Shown here in pieces: positions 19,059 through 27,755 of a stretch of DNA of 64,000 nucleotides. The notes under the pieces were generated by a model, which saw nothing but the letters and a program-made list of their open reading frames with translations, searched no databases and was not told the origin of the DNA. Numbering within the stretch: the stretch's first letter is position 1; every line of letters begins with the position of its first letter. The stretch is from positions 3,008,001-3,072,000 of the forward strand of contig NZ_AP021846.1 in assembly GCF_009176705.1 (NCBI RefSeq), written 5' to 3'. The DNA comes from Pseudoalteromonas sp. A25. Its GTDB lineage: Bacteria > Pseudomonadota > Gammaproteobacteria > Enterobacterales > Alteromonadaceae. The translations under genes were made by a program, and so were the position numbers.

Positions 19059-19146
19059 CAATCCGATACTATGGGCAAACCATTCGAAAGGATGGGGCGC
19101 AAAGTCACCGGTCTAAGGGACATCATGTCCTATGATAGCGGGATTG
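19059..19146 (+). promoter_or_regulatory. Cyclic-di-GMP-I (GEMM) riboswitch aptamer
   Basis: The stretch matches the GEMM-I consensus closely: GGGCAAACCATTCGAAAGG with its GAAA tetraloop, GGGGCGCAAAGTC, ACCGGTCTAAGG, and the 3' strand GATAGCGGGATTG. The outer helix P1 pairs CAATCC (19059-19064) with GGATTG (19141-19146). It lies 73 bases before the start of the secreted metalloprotease gene. Downstream, TCCAAAT (19183-19189) can pair with ATTTGGA (19205-19211), which covers the GGAG ribosome-binding site, so control is probably translational. ON or OFF response to c-di-GMP cannot be decided by eye. Confidence 0.93.
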
Positions 19147-19219
19147 CTAGCGCAGCCAATTAGGTGCTGCCTATCTTTCCGTTCCAAATGACCAAGTTGT
19201 TTATATTTGGAGCACACAC

Positions 19220-21313
19220 ATGAAGTTATTAACAAAAAGCAAGCAAGCCATCTTGTATGGTTGCATCAGCTTTGCTTTAGGTTCTGTGGCCAACGCCACC
19301 CCCAATGACACATCAAAAGCAACATTACCAGTACAAGCGATTGAAAACTTACCTGAGGGCAAGCTCAAACAAAGCCTCAAAAAACTGCCCCCCCATGCAC
19401 AACAAAAAGTGCTGGTGCAACTTCAAGAATTGGCGGTGCCTGCCCTTGATATGTTACTAATGGAAGCTGATAACAGTGGTGAGCTTTTCTATATTGAAGA
19501 GGGTTTAACAGAACCTGCTGTGATCAGCGATGTACAATATACCCTGCCAGCCGTTGATGTATTCAAGTTACACAGCAACCCCAACTCCCCCAACAAAGTA
19601 TTCTTAGATTTTAATGGTGGGCAAGTCAGTGCAAAGGCATGGGGAAGTGGTGCTAGTTACAACGCAATGCCCTATGATTTAGATGGCGACCCCACAACCT
19701 TTAATGATGCTGAACGCGCGCGTATTCACGAAATTTGGACCCGTATGGCCGATGATTTCGCTGCATTTGATATTGATGTGACCACCGAAGCTCCTGAGGA
19801 GTTTAACGCAAATACAGGTTGGGTTTTGTTTACTAAAGACACCGATGCATCCGGCTCGGCCATGCCACATCAAGGAGCTGGCGGCGTTGCCTATGTAAAC
19901 GTTTGGGGTCGTAGCAATTATGCATATTATCAACCTGCGTTTGTTTATTACAACCGACTAGGTAACGGCTTTGCTCCATATATGGCAGAAGCAGGCTCTC
20001 ACGAACTTGGTCATAACTTAGGGTTGAGTCATGACGGTACTTCAACACAAAGCTATTACACCGGGCTGGGCAATGATGGCGAACCCAGTAGCTGGGCGCC
20101 CATTATGGGAGTGGGTTACTACAAAAACGTTACACAGTGGAGTAAGGGCGAATACCCCGATGCCAGTCAAACCCAAGATGATATAGCGATTATCAACGAT
20201 AAGCTTGGGCGCTCCGCCGATACTTCAGGGCAAGCAGCAAGCCCTACCTCACTATATGTAGATAGTACTGGGCATTTTTCAGCCACTAACCGTGAAATAG
20301 ACCCAGATAGTATCATTGCAGAAAATAAAGGCAGTATTCAAGTAGGCGACAGCGACTGGTTTCAATTTAACTCAGGTGCCGGCCCAGCTGAATTTTACGC
20401 CACACCGGCATGGGATGCCTTTACCCGCAGCAGCAAACGAGGAGCCAATTTAGATATCGGCATGAAACTGTACGACAGCACTGGGGCACTCATAGCAACC
20501 AGCAATGATCTTTACGATACCAATGCCAGTATCCAAATTGATCTTGCAGAAGGACTCCACACGCTTGAAATATATGGCGCTGCGGGGCCTTATGCAAGTA
20601 ACTACGCAAGCCAAGGGCATTTTTACTTACAAGGTAAAGTGGTCCCTTCAACACCTGATACCACCGCGCCCGACCCAAATCCTATGGGCTTTGTTCAAGC
20701 GCCTCAAGCAGTAAGTGACACGCAAATTACGATGCAATCAATTGTCGCAACAGATGACAGTGGCGCCGTTGTGAGTTATTTATTTAGCTGTAACCAAAAC
20801 ACATCACCCTGTGTAAGTAGCAACTGGCAAACTGATGTAAACTTCACAGCGCAAGGCCTCACGCCGCAAACTGAATACTGCTTTAATGTCAAAGCAAGAG
20901 ACATCAGTGGTAACACAACGCTTGCCTCTGCCAATCTGTGTGCCACCACTTTAGCTGCGCCGCCACAGCCTGAGCCCCCCGCTCAGCCTACTCATTTAAA
21001 TGCTGTTAACGCTCAAGATGGTACGGTACTGCTAAGCTGGCAAGATAACAGCACAAATGAGCTGAACTTTGAAGTACAAAGAGAGTCACAGCATAAAAAT
21101 GGCCGTTGGCAAGCAAACCAAAGCATTGCTTTATTAGATATTGATAGTGTGTCTTATACCGATGCCAGCGGCACAGGTACCTTTCGATACCGAGTGCGAG
21201 CAAACAATGATGTGGCAAACTCTTCGTGGACCAACTGGGTAACTGTGAGCGTGACAGGCTCTGATGGTGGTGGCCCTGATAAACCTTGCAAAGGCAAAAA
21301 ATGCAATAACTGA
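19220..21313 (+). CDS. Secreted metzincin-type zinc metalloprotease with C-terminal FN3 domains
   Basis: The protein has 697 residues. A signal peptide (cleavage after NANA-like VANATP) precedes a pro-region (about 30-110). The catalytic domain has HELGHNLGLSHD starting near residue 261, the HExxHxxGxxH zinc motif, and a downstream IMGVGYY that supplies the methionine turn. A pre-peptidase-like domain (about 350-475) and two fibronectin type III domains (about 485-575 and 590-680) follow, ending in a short basic, cysteine-containing tail (KPCKGKKCNN). It is likely an extracellular protease. Expression should respond to c-di-GMP through the riboswitch in its leader. A terminator follows at 21348. 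Confidence 0.9.
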   Translation: MKLLTKSKQAILYGCISFALGSVANATPNDTSKATLPVQAIENLPEGKLKQSLKKLPPHAQQKVLVQLQELAVPALDMLLMEADNSGELFYIEEGLTEPAVISDVQYTLPAVDVFKLHSNPNSPNKVFLDFNGGQVSAKAWGSGASYNAMPYDLDGDPTTFNDAERARIHEIWTRMADDFAAFDIDVTTEAPEEFNANTGWVLFTKDTDASGSAMPHQGAGGVAYVNVWGRSNYAYYQPAFVYYNRLGNGFAPYMAEAGSHELGHNLGLSHDGTSTQSYYTGLGNDGEPSSWAPIMGVGYYKNVTQWSKGEYPDASQTQDDIAIINDKLGRSADTSGQAASPTSLYVDSTGHFSATNREIDPDSIIAENKGSIQVGDSDWFQFNSGAGPAEFYATPAWDAFTRSSKRGANLDIGMKLYDSTGALIATSNDLYDTNASIQIDLAEGLHTLEIYGAAGPYASNYASQGHFYLQGKVVPSTPDTTAPDPNPMGFVQAPQAVSDTQITMQSIVATDDSGAVVSYLFSCNQNTSPCVSSNWQTDVNFTAQGLTPQTEYCFNVKARDISGNTTLASANLCATTLAAPPQPEPPAQPTHLNAVNAQDGTVLLSWQDNSTNELNFEVQRESQHKNGRWQANQSIALLDIDSVSYTDASGTGTFRYRVRANNDVANSSWTNWVTVSVTGSDGGGPDKPCKGKKCNN

Positions 21314-21346
21314 TCTGACATATCTCCCTTAGAAATAAGCAAACCA

Positions 21347-21372
21347 AAAGCAGCCATTGGCTGCTTTTTCTT
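21347..21372 (+). terminator. Rho-independent terminator of the metalloprotease gene
   Basis: The arms AGCAGCC and GGCTGCT (21348-21365) with an ATTG-like loop are followed by TTTTTCTTTT. The stem ends about 50 bases after the stop codon. Confidence 0.85.
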
Positions 21373-21389
21373 TTGCGTCATGCTAGGTA

Positions 21390-22016
21390 TCATCGCGTCG
21401 TTATACTAAAAAGCAATTGCGTTGTGAGATATAGAGCTATCAGAATCAAACTCCCTCCCATCAAAAAATTAAATAACTTTAACCGATGAGAGTTGTTTAA
21501 AAAGCGACTGAGCTTATCGCCAAATACCGCCCAAACTGTAATAGACAAGTAACACACAATAAAGTAAATAAATACAAACAGTAAAAGCTGCTGGTGAGAC
21601 TGAGATAAATCAAAGGCCGAAACCCCAGCAATACAAGCGCCCCATGCTTTGGGATTAAGCCATTGCAATAAAAACCCCTGCGCAAACCGAGGATTTGACC
21701 CTGCCACTACTTTTAACTGCGAACGACTTACCATTAATTGATAACCCATATAAAGAATAAACGCGTTACCGAGCCCCCCCAATATGTTTAACAACGTACT
21801 ATGTTGTGCGATAAGCTGGTAGTAGCTCAGGCCCAATAAATAAAGTAGTAAAGTAAACCCAATCGTGGCGCCTGACACAAACGGCATTGTCTTTTTAGTA
21901 CCGTGATTGGTTCCCGAAGCCAAAGTAATTAAATTCACAGGCCCCGGTGAAATAGACATAGATAGAGCAAATAAGCTCATAGCAAATATAACTGACACCG
22001 CATACTCCCAAAACAA
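21390..22016 (-). CDS. LysE-family translocator
   Basis: The protein has 208 residues with six hydrophobic segments and the family hallmark SISPGPVNLITLASG near residue 21, followed by G-rich LGGLGNAFILYMGYQL and LLQWLNPKAWGACIAG. LysE/RhtB proteins export amino acids or related metabolites across the inner membrane. It is divergent from a LysR regulator (start 87 bases away), the common arrangement for a regulator controlling its exporter. The exported molecule is not predictable. Confidence 0.9.
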   Translation of the reverse strand: MFWEYAVSVIFAMSLFALSMSISPGPVNLITLASGTNHGTKKTMPFVSGATIGFTLLLYLLGLSYYQLIAQHSTLLNILGGLGNAFILYMGYQLMVSRSQLKVVAGSNPRFAQGFLLQWLNPKAWGACIAGVSAFDLSQSHQQLLLFVFIYFIVCYLSITVWAVFGDKLSRFLNNSHRLKLFNFLMGGSLILIALYLTTQLLFSITTR

Positions 22017-22102
22017 ACGTTAGAGATAGTATGACGCTAGACTTTAATTAAACTAGATAGCACAATCAGAAGTCACTATCCTAAAATAATTAACTATCTC
22101 TT

Positions 22103-22984
22103 ATGATCGATGAATTAAGAGCGCTCGCAATCTTTGCAGAAACAATCAAACACGGTTCATTCCGAGCAGCAGCTAAATCGCTACAACTCTCAGCTTCAGT
22201 TGTGAGCTATCAAATCAGTGGGTTGGAGCAAAAGTTAGGTGTGGCACTTTTGTACCGCTCAACACGCCAACTCTCGCTCACGCATGAAGGCGAAAAGCTC
22301 TATCAACATGCACAAGCTATGCTCGCTGCGGCGCAGACAGGTTTAAGCGAGATTAACCAAAGTCATGAACAGCTCAAAGGCAAGCTTACAGTTAGTTTAC
22401 CCACTGCCTTAATAAAAGCTCCCATTAGCCAAAAATTGGCGCAATTTAATAAGCAATTTCCCAATGTAACACTTCATGTGCATTACAAAGATGAGCGCAG
22501 CGATCTCATTTCAGAAGGCGTAGACTTGGCCTTGCGTGCCGGCGATATGCCAAGCAGTAATCTAAAGTCACGGCGCTTTGGCGCTATTAAACGCCTTATG
22601 GTGTGCTCTAAAGCGTATTTTCAATCCCAACCTCCCCCAGAGCAAATTAGTGACTTAGCGAATTGGAACTGGATAAGCCTTGCCATGTTGCCTCATCGGC
22701 GCAGCGTATTAAACGGAACGGGAGAAACTCAGCATATTCATTACCACAGCAACTTTACCGTCAATAGCATTGAAGCCATGACTGAGCTTTGCCTGCAAGG
22801 AGTCGGTATTGCCACGCCACCAGATTATCTTGTGAAGGATTATATTGAACAGCAAAAGCTCGTGCAGTTATTTCCTGATTGGCAAGTCGAAGACATTCCT
22901 TTATATGCGGTGTGGCCCAATAATGTGCCACAACAGGGTTTAGTAAAAACCTTACTTAGCCACCTAAGCCCCGCTTTTGATTAG
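22103..22984 (+). CDS. LysR-family transcriptional regulator
   Basis: The protein has 293 residues. The N-terminal winged helix-turn-helix (about 3-62) reads FAETIKHGSFRAAAKSLQLS and VVSYQISGLEQKLGVALLYRSTRQLSLTHEG in the expected places, and a LysR substrate-binding domain (about 88-290) follows. It resembles the CrgA-like branch of the family. It is divergent from the LysE exporter at 21390-22016 and probably controls it. The inducer is unknown. Confidence 0.92.
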   Translation: MIDELRALAIFAETIKHGSFRAAAKSLQLSASVVSYQISGLEQKLGVALLYRSTRQLSLTHEGEKLYQHAQAMLAAAQTGLSEINQSHEQLKGKLTVSLPTALIKAPISQKLAQFNKQFPNVTLHVHYKDERSDLISEGVDLALRAGDMPSSNLKSRRFGAIKRLMVCSKAYFQSQPPPEQISDLANWNWISLAMLPHRRSVLNGTGETQHIHYHSNFTVNSIEAMTELCLQGVGIATPPDYLVKDYIEQQKLVQLFPDWQVEDIPLYAVWPNNVPQQGLVKTLLSHLSPAFD

Positions 22985-22995
22985 TGAACACGCAT

Positions 22996-23014
22996 TGACA
23001 ATTTAGTGACATTT
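22996..23014 (+). promoter_or_regulatory. Possible response-regulator direct repeat upstream of second mipA-like gene
   Basis: TGACAATTT (22996-23004) and TGACATTT (23007-23014) are direct repeats with an 11-bp period, 47 bp before the gene start. The regulator at 23942-24631 could bind here. The repeat is short and may be chance. Confidence 0.3.
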
Positions 23015-23060
23015 GCTCAGGCACACTTTGGCTATCATTTATTAATAAGAGGATAATCCA

Positions 23061-23894
23061 ATGGTACGCCTATCTATTGCAATGGCTTTAACCATCGCCA
23101 CTTTTAACACCCACGCTGACCAGCTTGATCTGTCCAAATTACCACTTAGCATTGCCGGTGCAACAGCCCCTTATCATCAATCAACAGGATGGCGATTTGC
23201 AGCAGGCCTTGGCCTGGAAATTGAACCCGAATATCACGGCTCAAAAGAGAGTGCAAGTGAGCCGGACCTTTACCTCGAAGCCGCATATCGCGCCAAAAAC
23301 TGGGAGTTTCAATCAAACTTACTCAATAACAAATTGTTCTATCAAAAATCGGAGCACCTAACTTTAATAGGCTGGGTAAACCATGAAGAGGGCCGCGATA
23401 TTGATGACGCTTCTGATCAGTCACTCAATGGCATGGGTAACACAGAAAGTGCGATTGAACTGGGCGGTGGCTTTAACTGGCATGTTAGTAATACCCTTAA
23501 CTTTGGCTTATATGGGCAAAGTTATTTAAGTGGTAAGCCTGCCAAAGGCAGCGTTGGCTTTGCAACAGCACACTACACGCTACTCAAAAGTGCGAATCTA
23601 ACGATTGAACTAAATGCAGACTTAAGTTTTGCAAACTCAGAGCACATGCAGGTTGAATTTGGTATTACACCAAAGCAAGCTACTACCTCTAAATATAAGG
23701 AATACCGCCTATCTTCGGGCTTAAAATCTTTTGGTATTGGCGTTGCAGCACTTTATCGCCTCTCCCCTAACTGGTCTATTTCAATGAATGCGGATTATGA
23801 GAAGTATAGCGCCAAGGTAGCCGATAGCCCTTTACTTAAAGCAGGAAGCGATACTGAGCTTGAAGCTAGCGCAACCATTGTGTATAAATTCTAG
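23061..23894 (+). CDS. MipA/OmpV family outer-membrane protein (second copy)
   Basis: The protein has 277 residues with a signal peptide (cleavage near THA), then the family opening WRFAAGLGLEIEPEYHGSKES and EPDLYLEAAYRAKNWEF, alternating strands, and a C-terminal aromatic strand ending in IVYKF. It is an outer-membrane barrel likely to interact with peptidoglycan-remodelling proteins, by analogy with MipA. An AGAGGA site precedes the ATG. It is the first gene of an operon with a response regulator and kinase, like the 1577-4768 operon but without DUF3019. The two MipA proteins are clearly different in sequence, so this is not a recent duplication. Confidence 0.87.
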   Translation: MVRLSIAMALTIATFNTHADQLDLSKLPLSIAGATAPYHQSTGWRFAAGLGLEIEPEYHGSKESASEPDLYLEAAYRAKNWEFQSNLLNNKLFYQKSEHLTLIGWVNHEEGRDIDDASDQSLNGMGNTESAIELGGGFNWHVSNTLNFGLYGQSYLSGKPAKGSVGFATAHYTLLKSANLTIELNADLSFANSEHMQVEFGITPKQATTSKYKEYRLSSGLKSFGIGVAALYRLSPNWSISMNADYEKYSAKVADSPLLKAGSDTELEASATIVYKF

Positions 23895-23941
23895 AAACAC
23901 TCACAATGTACCTATCGCAGCTTAACCCCAAGGATAATACA

Positions 23942-24631
23942 GTGTCTCTTAGAGTCTTATTGGTAGAAGATAATATTGATATTGCTGAAAACATCAGTGA
24001 CTACTTGTGTATCCATGGTCATATTGTTGATTTTGCTTACGATGGCCTGATGGCCATCGAACTCGTCGCACAGCAAGGTTACGATATCATTATTATGGAT
24101 ATTATGATGCCCAAGTTAGATGGACTAAGCACCATAAAGCGACTTAGAGAACAAGCGCTCCTTGATATACCAATTATCGTACTCACCGCCAAAGACACGT
24201 TAGAAGACAAATTGACCGGCTTTGACAGCGGTGCAGATGACTATGTTGTCAAACCATTTGCAATGCAAGAACTCCACGCACGAATGACCTCTTTAATCAG
24301 AAGGCACCAAAAAAGCTATCAACATATTTTGCATGTACAAGGCATCACGCTGGATCAGCAACAACAACGCGCTGAAATAGACAACACTTCCCTAAAGCTG
24401 AACCCCACCACCTTTAAAATCATGTGGTTACTCACGTTGCAGTTTCCTAATGTAGTTACAAAGCAACACTTACAGCACAGCCTTTGGGCAGACGAATTAC
24501 CAGACAATGACATTTTACGTAGCCATATGTACAACCTGCGCAAAGCACTGGCTGCGTGTAGTAAAGACATCTCAATTGTGTCTCACCATGGCCGAGGTTA
24601 TCAGCTATGTATTCAGCGCGAGACAGCGTAA
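23942..24631 (+). CDS. OmpR-family response regulator
   Basis: I place the start at GTG 23942, which has AAGGA seven bases upstream and gives the normal receiver opening VSLRVLLVEDN (229 residues). An ATG at 23906 lacks a ribosome-binding site. The receiver has the phosphoacceptor D in IIIMDIMMPKLDG, T in VLTAKD and K in YVVKPFA. The winged-helix domain (about 128-227) has LRSHMYNLRKALA and IVSHHGRGYQL. The regulator most likely controls the MipA-type gene upstream and is paired with the kinase that overlaps its stop codon. Confidence 0.9.
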   Translation: MSLRVLLVEDNIDIAENISDYLCIHGHIVDFAYDGLMAIELVAQQGYDIIIMDIMMPKLDGLSTIKRLREQALLDIPIIVLTAKDTLEDKLTGFDSGADDYVVKPFAMQELHARMTSLIRRHQKSYQHILHVQGITLDQQQQRAEIDNTSLKLNPTTFKIMWLLTLQFPNVVTKQHLQHSLWADELPDNDILRSHMYNLRKALAACSKDISIVSHHGRGYQLCIQRETA

Positions 24632-25854
24632 TGCGTAATTTAAACTTAAGCCAAAGAGTTAAGTTAGCTTTCATAGTTAGTTTTATTGGGATCACGATGA
24701 TCTGCATGCTGATATTATTTGCCTCAAGCAAAATGACTGAAGACTATATTTTTTCAGCTCAGCTTAATAGACAAGCGGCACAGCTAGATTTTTCCAATAG
24801 CAAAAGCCTTTCGCAGCTGCCAAGAGAATATAATCTCTATTTAAACAAGCAATCTATACCTGCCAATTTACGTGACTACGTGATCCAAAGTGAGCCAGGG
24901 ACATATGAACTTGAGCATCCAAACGATCTTGATTACCACTATGCAATCATTCAATACGACCAAGGAATTGCTTATCTTTTTTATAACGTGCATGCGCTTG
25001 AACTAGACGAACACTTAGAGCAACAGCTGTTACATACGCTGTTAATTGGTTTTGCCGTGTTGCTGCTGGCAATTTTGCTTTTTATGCAAGTTATTTTAAA
25101 GCGCTCTTTGGCACCTATGCATCAACTCATTAATGCCATTTCTGAACAGACTTCAACACCCGATAAACCAATACAACTTACACAACCCGCTGACAACGAA
25201 ATAGGCTTACTCAGCTCAACCATCTTTTTGTATAGCAAACGCATTGCTGAATTTATTGAAAGGGAGCGAGAGTTTAGTTGTTTTGCAAGTCATGAGTTGC
25301 GCACACCCGTGATGATAAACAAAGGTGCAATTGAACTACTAAAGTTACAAGTTAAGCCAGCTGATCCCTTGTATAAACCGATTGCCCGCATTGAGCGCGC
25401 AACCAACAACATGGAAGAAGTGATAGAAACTCTGTTGAGCCTATCAAGAGAGCAAACTCAGACAAACACTGAAGACATCATGGCAAATCATGCTATTGAG
25501 CATGTTGTTGCGCTATGGCACGAAAAAGCCAAAGCAAATCGACAAACTATTAAAGTAACAACTTTATCTCGCACCACAACAAAATACCCTAAAGCTCAAT
25601 TAGAGATGGTGCTGTCCAACCTCGTGAAAAATGCCATACAGCATGGCTGCAACGCAGCTATTAATATAACTGCAGACTCTCAAATCATTGAAGTGAAGAA
25701 CAGCAAAAAAAGCTTACATAACGGTAATTTACCATCGCACGACAATATGGGGCTTGGATTAATAATTGTGAAACGCATTTGTCAGCAACAAGGTTGGCAA
25801 TTTAATTGCCAAAGTAATGACTCGCACTTTAGTGCAACGATTACTTTAGTTTAA
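24631..25854 (+). CDS. Sensor histidine kinase with divergent ATP-binding domain
   Basis: The start at 24631 overlaps the regulator stop (TAATG) and gives 407 residues. An ATG at 24607 is possible. Two membrane spans (about 12-32 and 136-158) bound a periplasmic sensor of about 100 residues. The phospho-histidine is in FASHELRTPVMINKG and the N box in LSNLVKNAIQHG. The G1 box is not a normal DxGxG: the region reads IIEVKNSKKSL. The G2 part MGLGLIIVKR is present. Such divergent kinases can still be active. Downstream, a short TAAGGCGT hairpin (25895-25920) could end the transcript. Confidence 0.87.
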   Translation: MRNLNLSQRVKLAFIVSFIGITMICMLILFASSKMTEDYIFSAQLNRQAAQLDFSNSKSLSQLPREYNLYLNKQSIPANLRDYVIQSEPGTYELEHPNDLDYHYAIIQYDQGIAYLFYNVHALELDEHLEQQLLHTLLIGFAVLLLAILLFMQVILKRSLAPMHQLINAISEQTSTPDKPIQLTQPADNEIGLLSSTIFLYSKRIAEFIEREREFSCFASHELRTPVMINKGAIELLKLQVKPADPLYKPIARIERATNNMEEVIETLLSLSREQTQTNTEDIMANHAIEHVVALWHEKAKANRQTIKVTTLSRTTTKYPKAQLEMVLSNLVKNAIQHGCNAAINITADSQIIEVKNSKKSLHNGNLPSHDNMGLGLIIVKRICQQQGWQFNCQSNDSHFSATITLV

Positions 25855-25975
25855 CGAGTAAGCTCAACGGCGACGTTGTTTACGCTTGGCGTATTAAGGC
25901 GTGCAAAAAATAACGCCTTATCACAGCATGTATGAATGCTATAGGCGAGGCATAGGAGCAAGCGCTCCTATTAAA

Positions 25976-26224
25976 TTAACGATAGAATACTTCTACAGTA
26001 CCTTTTGTTTTCAATAATAATGGTTGACCGCGACGATCTAACGCTTTTGGTGAAGCCACTTTGATCCAACCTTCGCTAATGCAATACTCTTCTACGTCGT
26101 TACGCTCTTTGCCATTAATACGTACGCCAATTTCGTGTTGTAACACTGCTTCGTTGTAATAACGACTACGAGGATTGATAGAAAGCTGATCTGGAATATC
26201 TGGTCGTGAAGTTGTCTCTGTCAT
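25976..26224 (-). CDS. DUF3297 family protein
   Basis: The protein has 82 residues, short and charged, opening TETTSRPDIPDQLSINPRS and containing GVRINGKERNDVEEYC. This matches my memory of DUF3297, a small protein widespread in gammaproteobacteria, full length here. Its function is unknown. It has no signal peptide or membrane span, so it should be cytosolic. It is transcribed alone, and an ATAGGAGC hairpin near 25952-25971 lies at its 3' side. Confidence 0.8.
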   Translation of the reverse strand: MTETTSRPDIPDQLSINPRSRYYNEAVLQHEIGVRINGKERNDVEEYCISEGWIKVASPKALDRRGQPLLLKTKGTVEVFYR

Positions 26225-26398
26225 TGTCTTAGTTCTTCAAAAAATAAATTTGCGCTATTGTAGGGAATACTCCCAACTTGCTCAACACAAAATGAGGCAT
26301 GATTATATGTCACGCGTTAATATACAAAGCAGTATTTGGAAAATAAGCCTTTATACTTCGCTGCGCATAAGTGCAGCTACTTATTTTCAAAACCATTT

Positions 26399-26560
26399 AT
26401 ACCAATTGCATTAAATTGGTGATCAGATATTGCGACAGATAAATGGCTTAGTAACAAGGCAAATATTTCGCTATGTAGTTATTCTACATGAGAAATATTT
26501 AACGCAGTTAATGAGTTATTTAGCTCGCTAGAATGATCAATGTATTAATAAAATTGGTAT
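26399..26560. repeat. 162-bp MITE-like element, family A copy 1
   Basis: It begins ATACCAATTGCATTAA and ends AATTGGTAT, with imperfect inverted ends extending about 27 bp inward to TGATCA on both sides. An internal palindrome lies around TGTAGTTATTCTACA. Copies of the same length lie at 39494-39655 and 49537-49698, nearly identical throughout. There is no coding capacity, so a transposase would have to act in trans. Confidence 0.85.
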
Positions 26561-26561
26561 T

Positions 26562-26723
26562 ATACCAATCCGCTTAACTAAGTGGTCTATTTTGAAGCAA
26601 GAAAACCTTGTCGATAGCAAGGCAAAAATTTCGTTATTTAGTTGTTCTAAATGAGCAATTTTTAACGCAGCTGTCATCAGGTTTAATCCTTCAAAAGGAT
26701 TGAGTATTATTGCGGATTGGTAT
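26562..26723. repeat. 162-bp MITE-like element, family B
   Basis: The ends are a perfect 12-bp inverted repeat: ATACCAATCCGC (26562-26573) and GCGGATTGGTAT (26712-26723). Length is the same as family A, and the core (TTCTAAATGAGCAATTTTTAAC) is related to the family A core. It abuts copy 1 of family A with one base between them, which suggests insertion next to or at the end of the older element. Confidence 0.75.
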
Positions 26724-26741
26724 TGTGCGTTGACACTGAAC

Positions 26742-26990
26742 TTAGTGCGAATTTTTAACACCGTTTTGCACCATATCTTTACCATTGTCGAACACGTCTT
26801 GAGTCACCCAACGTCCCAATAAAAGCTGATGTTTGTCATCTAGTACCGCAACAAAGGGACGGCCGTCGCTATTGTTTGTGGCAAGTGCAACGCCCGCAGC
26901 ATTTTCCAATCCAAGCCCACCATTTTCAACGGCGCGTAAAAAAGATGCGAGTTCTTCTAGGGTATCGATCACTTCATTATCGTTAATCAT
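26742..26990 (-). CDS. Small protein of unknown function
   Basis: The frame has 82 residues (MINDNEVIDTLEELASFLRAV...), with an acidic helical start and a sheet-like middle (GVALATNNSDGRPFVAVLDD). I do not recognise a family. It has no signal peptide or membrane span and no strong ribosome-binding site. Codon use looks ordinary. Its 3' end lies 18 bases from the family B element. It may be a real small gene, possibly shortened at the 3' side by the element. Confidence 0.5.
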   Translation of the reverse strand: MINDNEVIDTLEELASFLRAVENGGLGLENAAGVALATNNSDGRPFVAVLDDKHQLLLGRWVTQDVFDNGKDMVQNGVKNSH

Positions 26991-27065
26991 AGTGCACTAC
27001 TTTTGCAATTTATCTAAAGCCATTAAGGATATCAGCGATCTTAACTTAGATAAAACACCTCTGCA

Positions 27066-27746
27066 TTAACTCGACACTCGTTCGGTGTATTTTTCACCAA
27101 ATTTAACGATAACCAACCAAACAAGCATTGACACCATCACAAATACCACGGGCACAAGAAGTAGCTCTATTTTTCTAAATGCTTGTGGAAACAATTTAGC
27201 TTGGCCCAAGAAAAACGCACTAGTAGACATAAATAAAGGAAAGAACATTCGCCATAAATGCCTAATTATACGACTTTTACCTGCAACGCCTCCGGCTTTT
27301 ATAAAGCGAATATCAGCCACTATACAAAAGAGTGCACACGCCCCAAAGATAAAATAGGCCGGTGCGCCAAATCCACCGATCTGACCATGCGCTGAAGTCA
27401 ACGCTTGAAAACCAACAACCATAAAGCCGACAAAAAGAACAAGCACAATACCTAGCAACCATTTATCAAATACATTGACCGATTTACTGGGCTGTTTAAT
27501 CGTATTATATGAAGACAACACAAAGTAACTGATCATTAATCCATTGAATAACGACAAGGGGATATCTCTAAGCACAGCTACAATAGCCCCACTTACACCT
27601 AACACCAAAATTGACCCCATAAATGCCAGTCCCACATACTTGTGTGCCAACTTACCCTTTGCAAAAAATTGAGCGCTGCCGCCACTTATAACCGCGACTG
27701 TTCCGCCAATAATGTGTAGTGCCAGCAATGCAATAAATAAATCCAT
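27066..27746 (-). CDS. DUF2306-like integral membrane protein
   Basis: The protein has 226 residues with about seven hydrophobic spans. Conserved-looking positions include LHIIGGTVAVISG, GKLAHKYVG (histidine in the loop) and RHLWRMFFPLFMS. These recall DUF2306 or related heme-binding-like membrane families, but the assignment is from pattern memory. It follows the 27756 gene by nine bases and is probably cotranscribed with it, divergent from a Cpx-like two-component system that may control both. Confidence 0.6.
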   Translation of the reverse strand: MDLFIALLALHIIGGTVAVISGGSAQFFAKGKLAHKYVGLAFMGSILVLGVSGAIVAVLRDIPLSLFNGLMISYFVLSSYNTIKQPSKSVNVFDKWLLGIVLVLFVGFMVVGFQALTSAHGQIGGFGAPAYFIFGACALFCIVADIRFIKAGGVAGKSRIIRHLWRMFFPLFMSTSAFFLGQAKLFPQAFRKIELLLVPVVFVMVSMLVWLVIVKFGEKYTERVSS

Positions 27747-27755
27747 AACTCCTCC

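Larger units (their letters stand above)
26225..26741. other. Intergenic region mostly made of two MITE-like elements
   Basis: From 26225 to 26398 I see only promoter-like AT-rich sequence. The remainder is two adjacent 162-bp elements listed separately. No protein gene is supported here. Confidence 0.6.
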
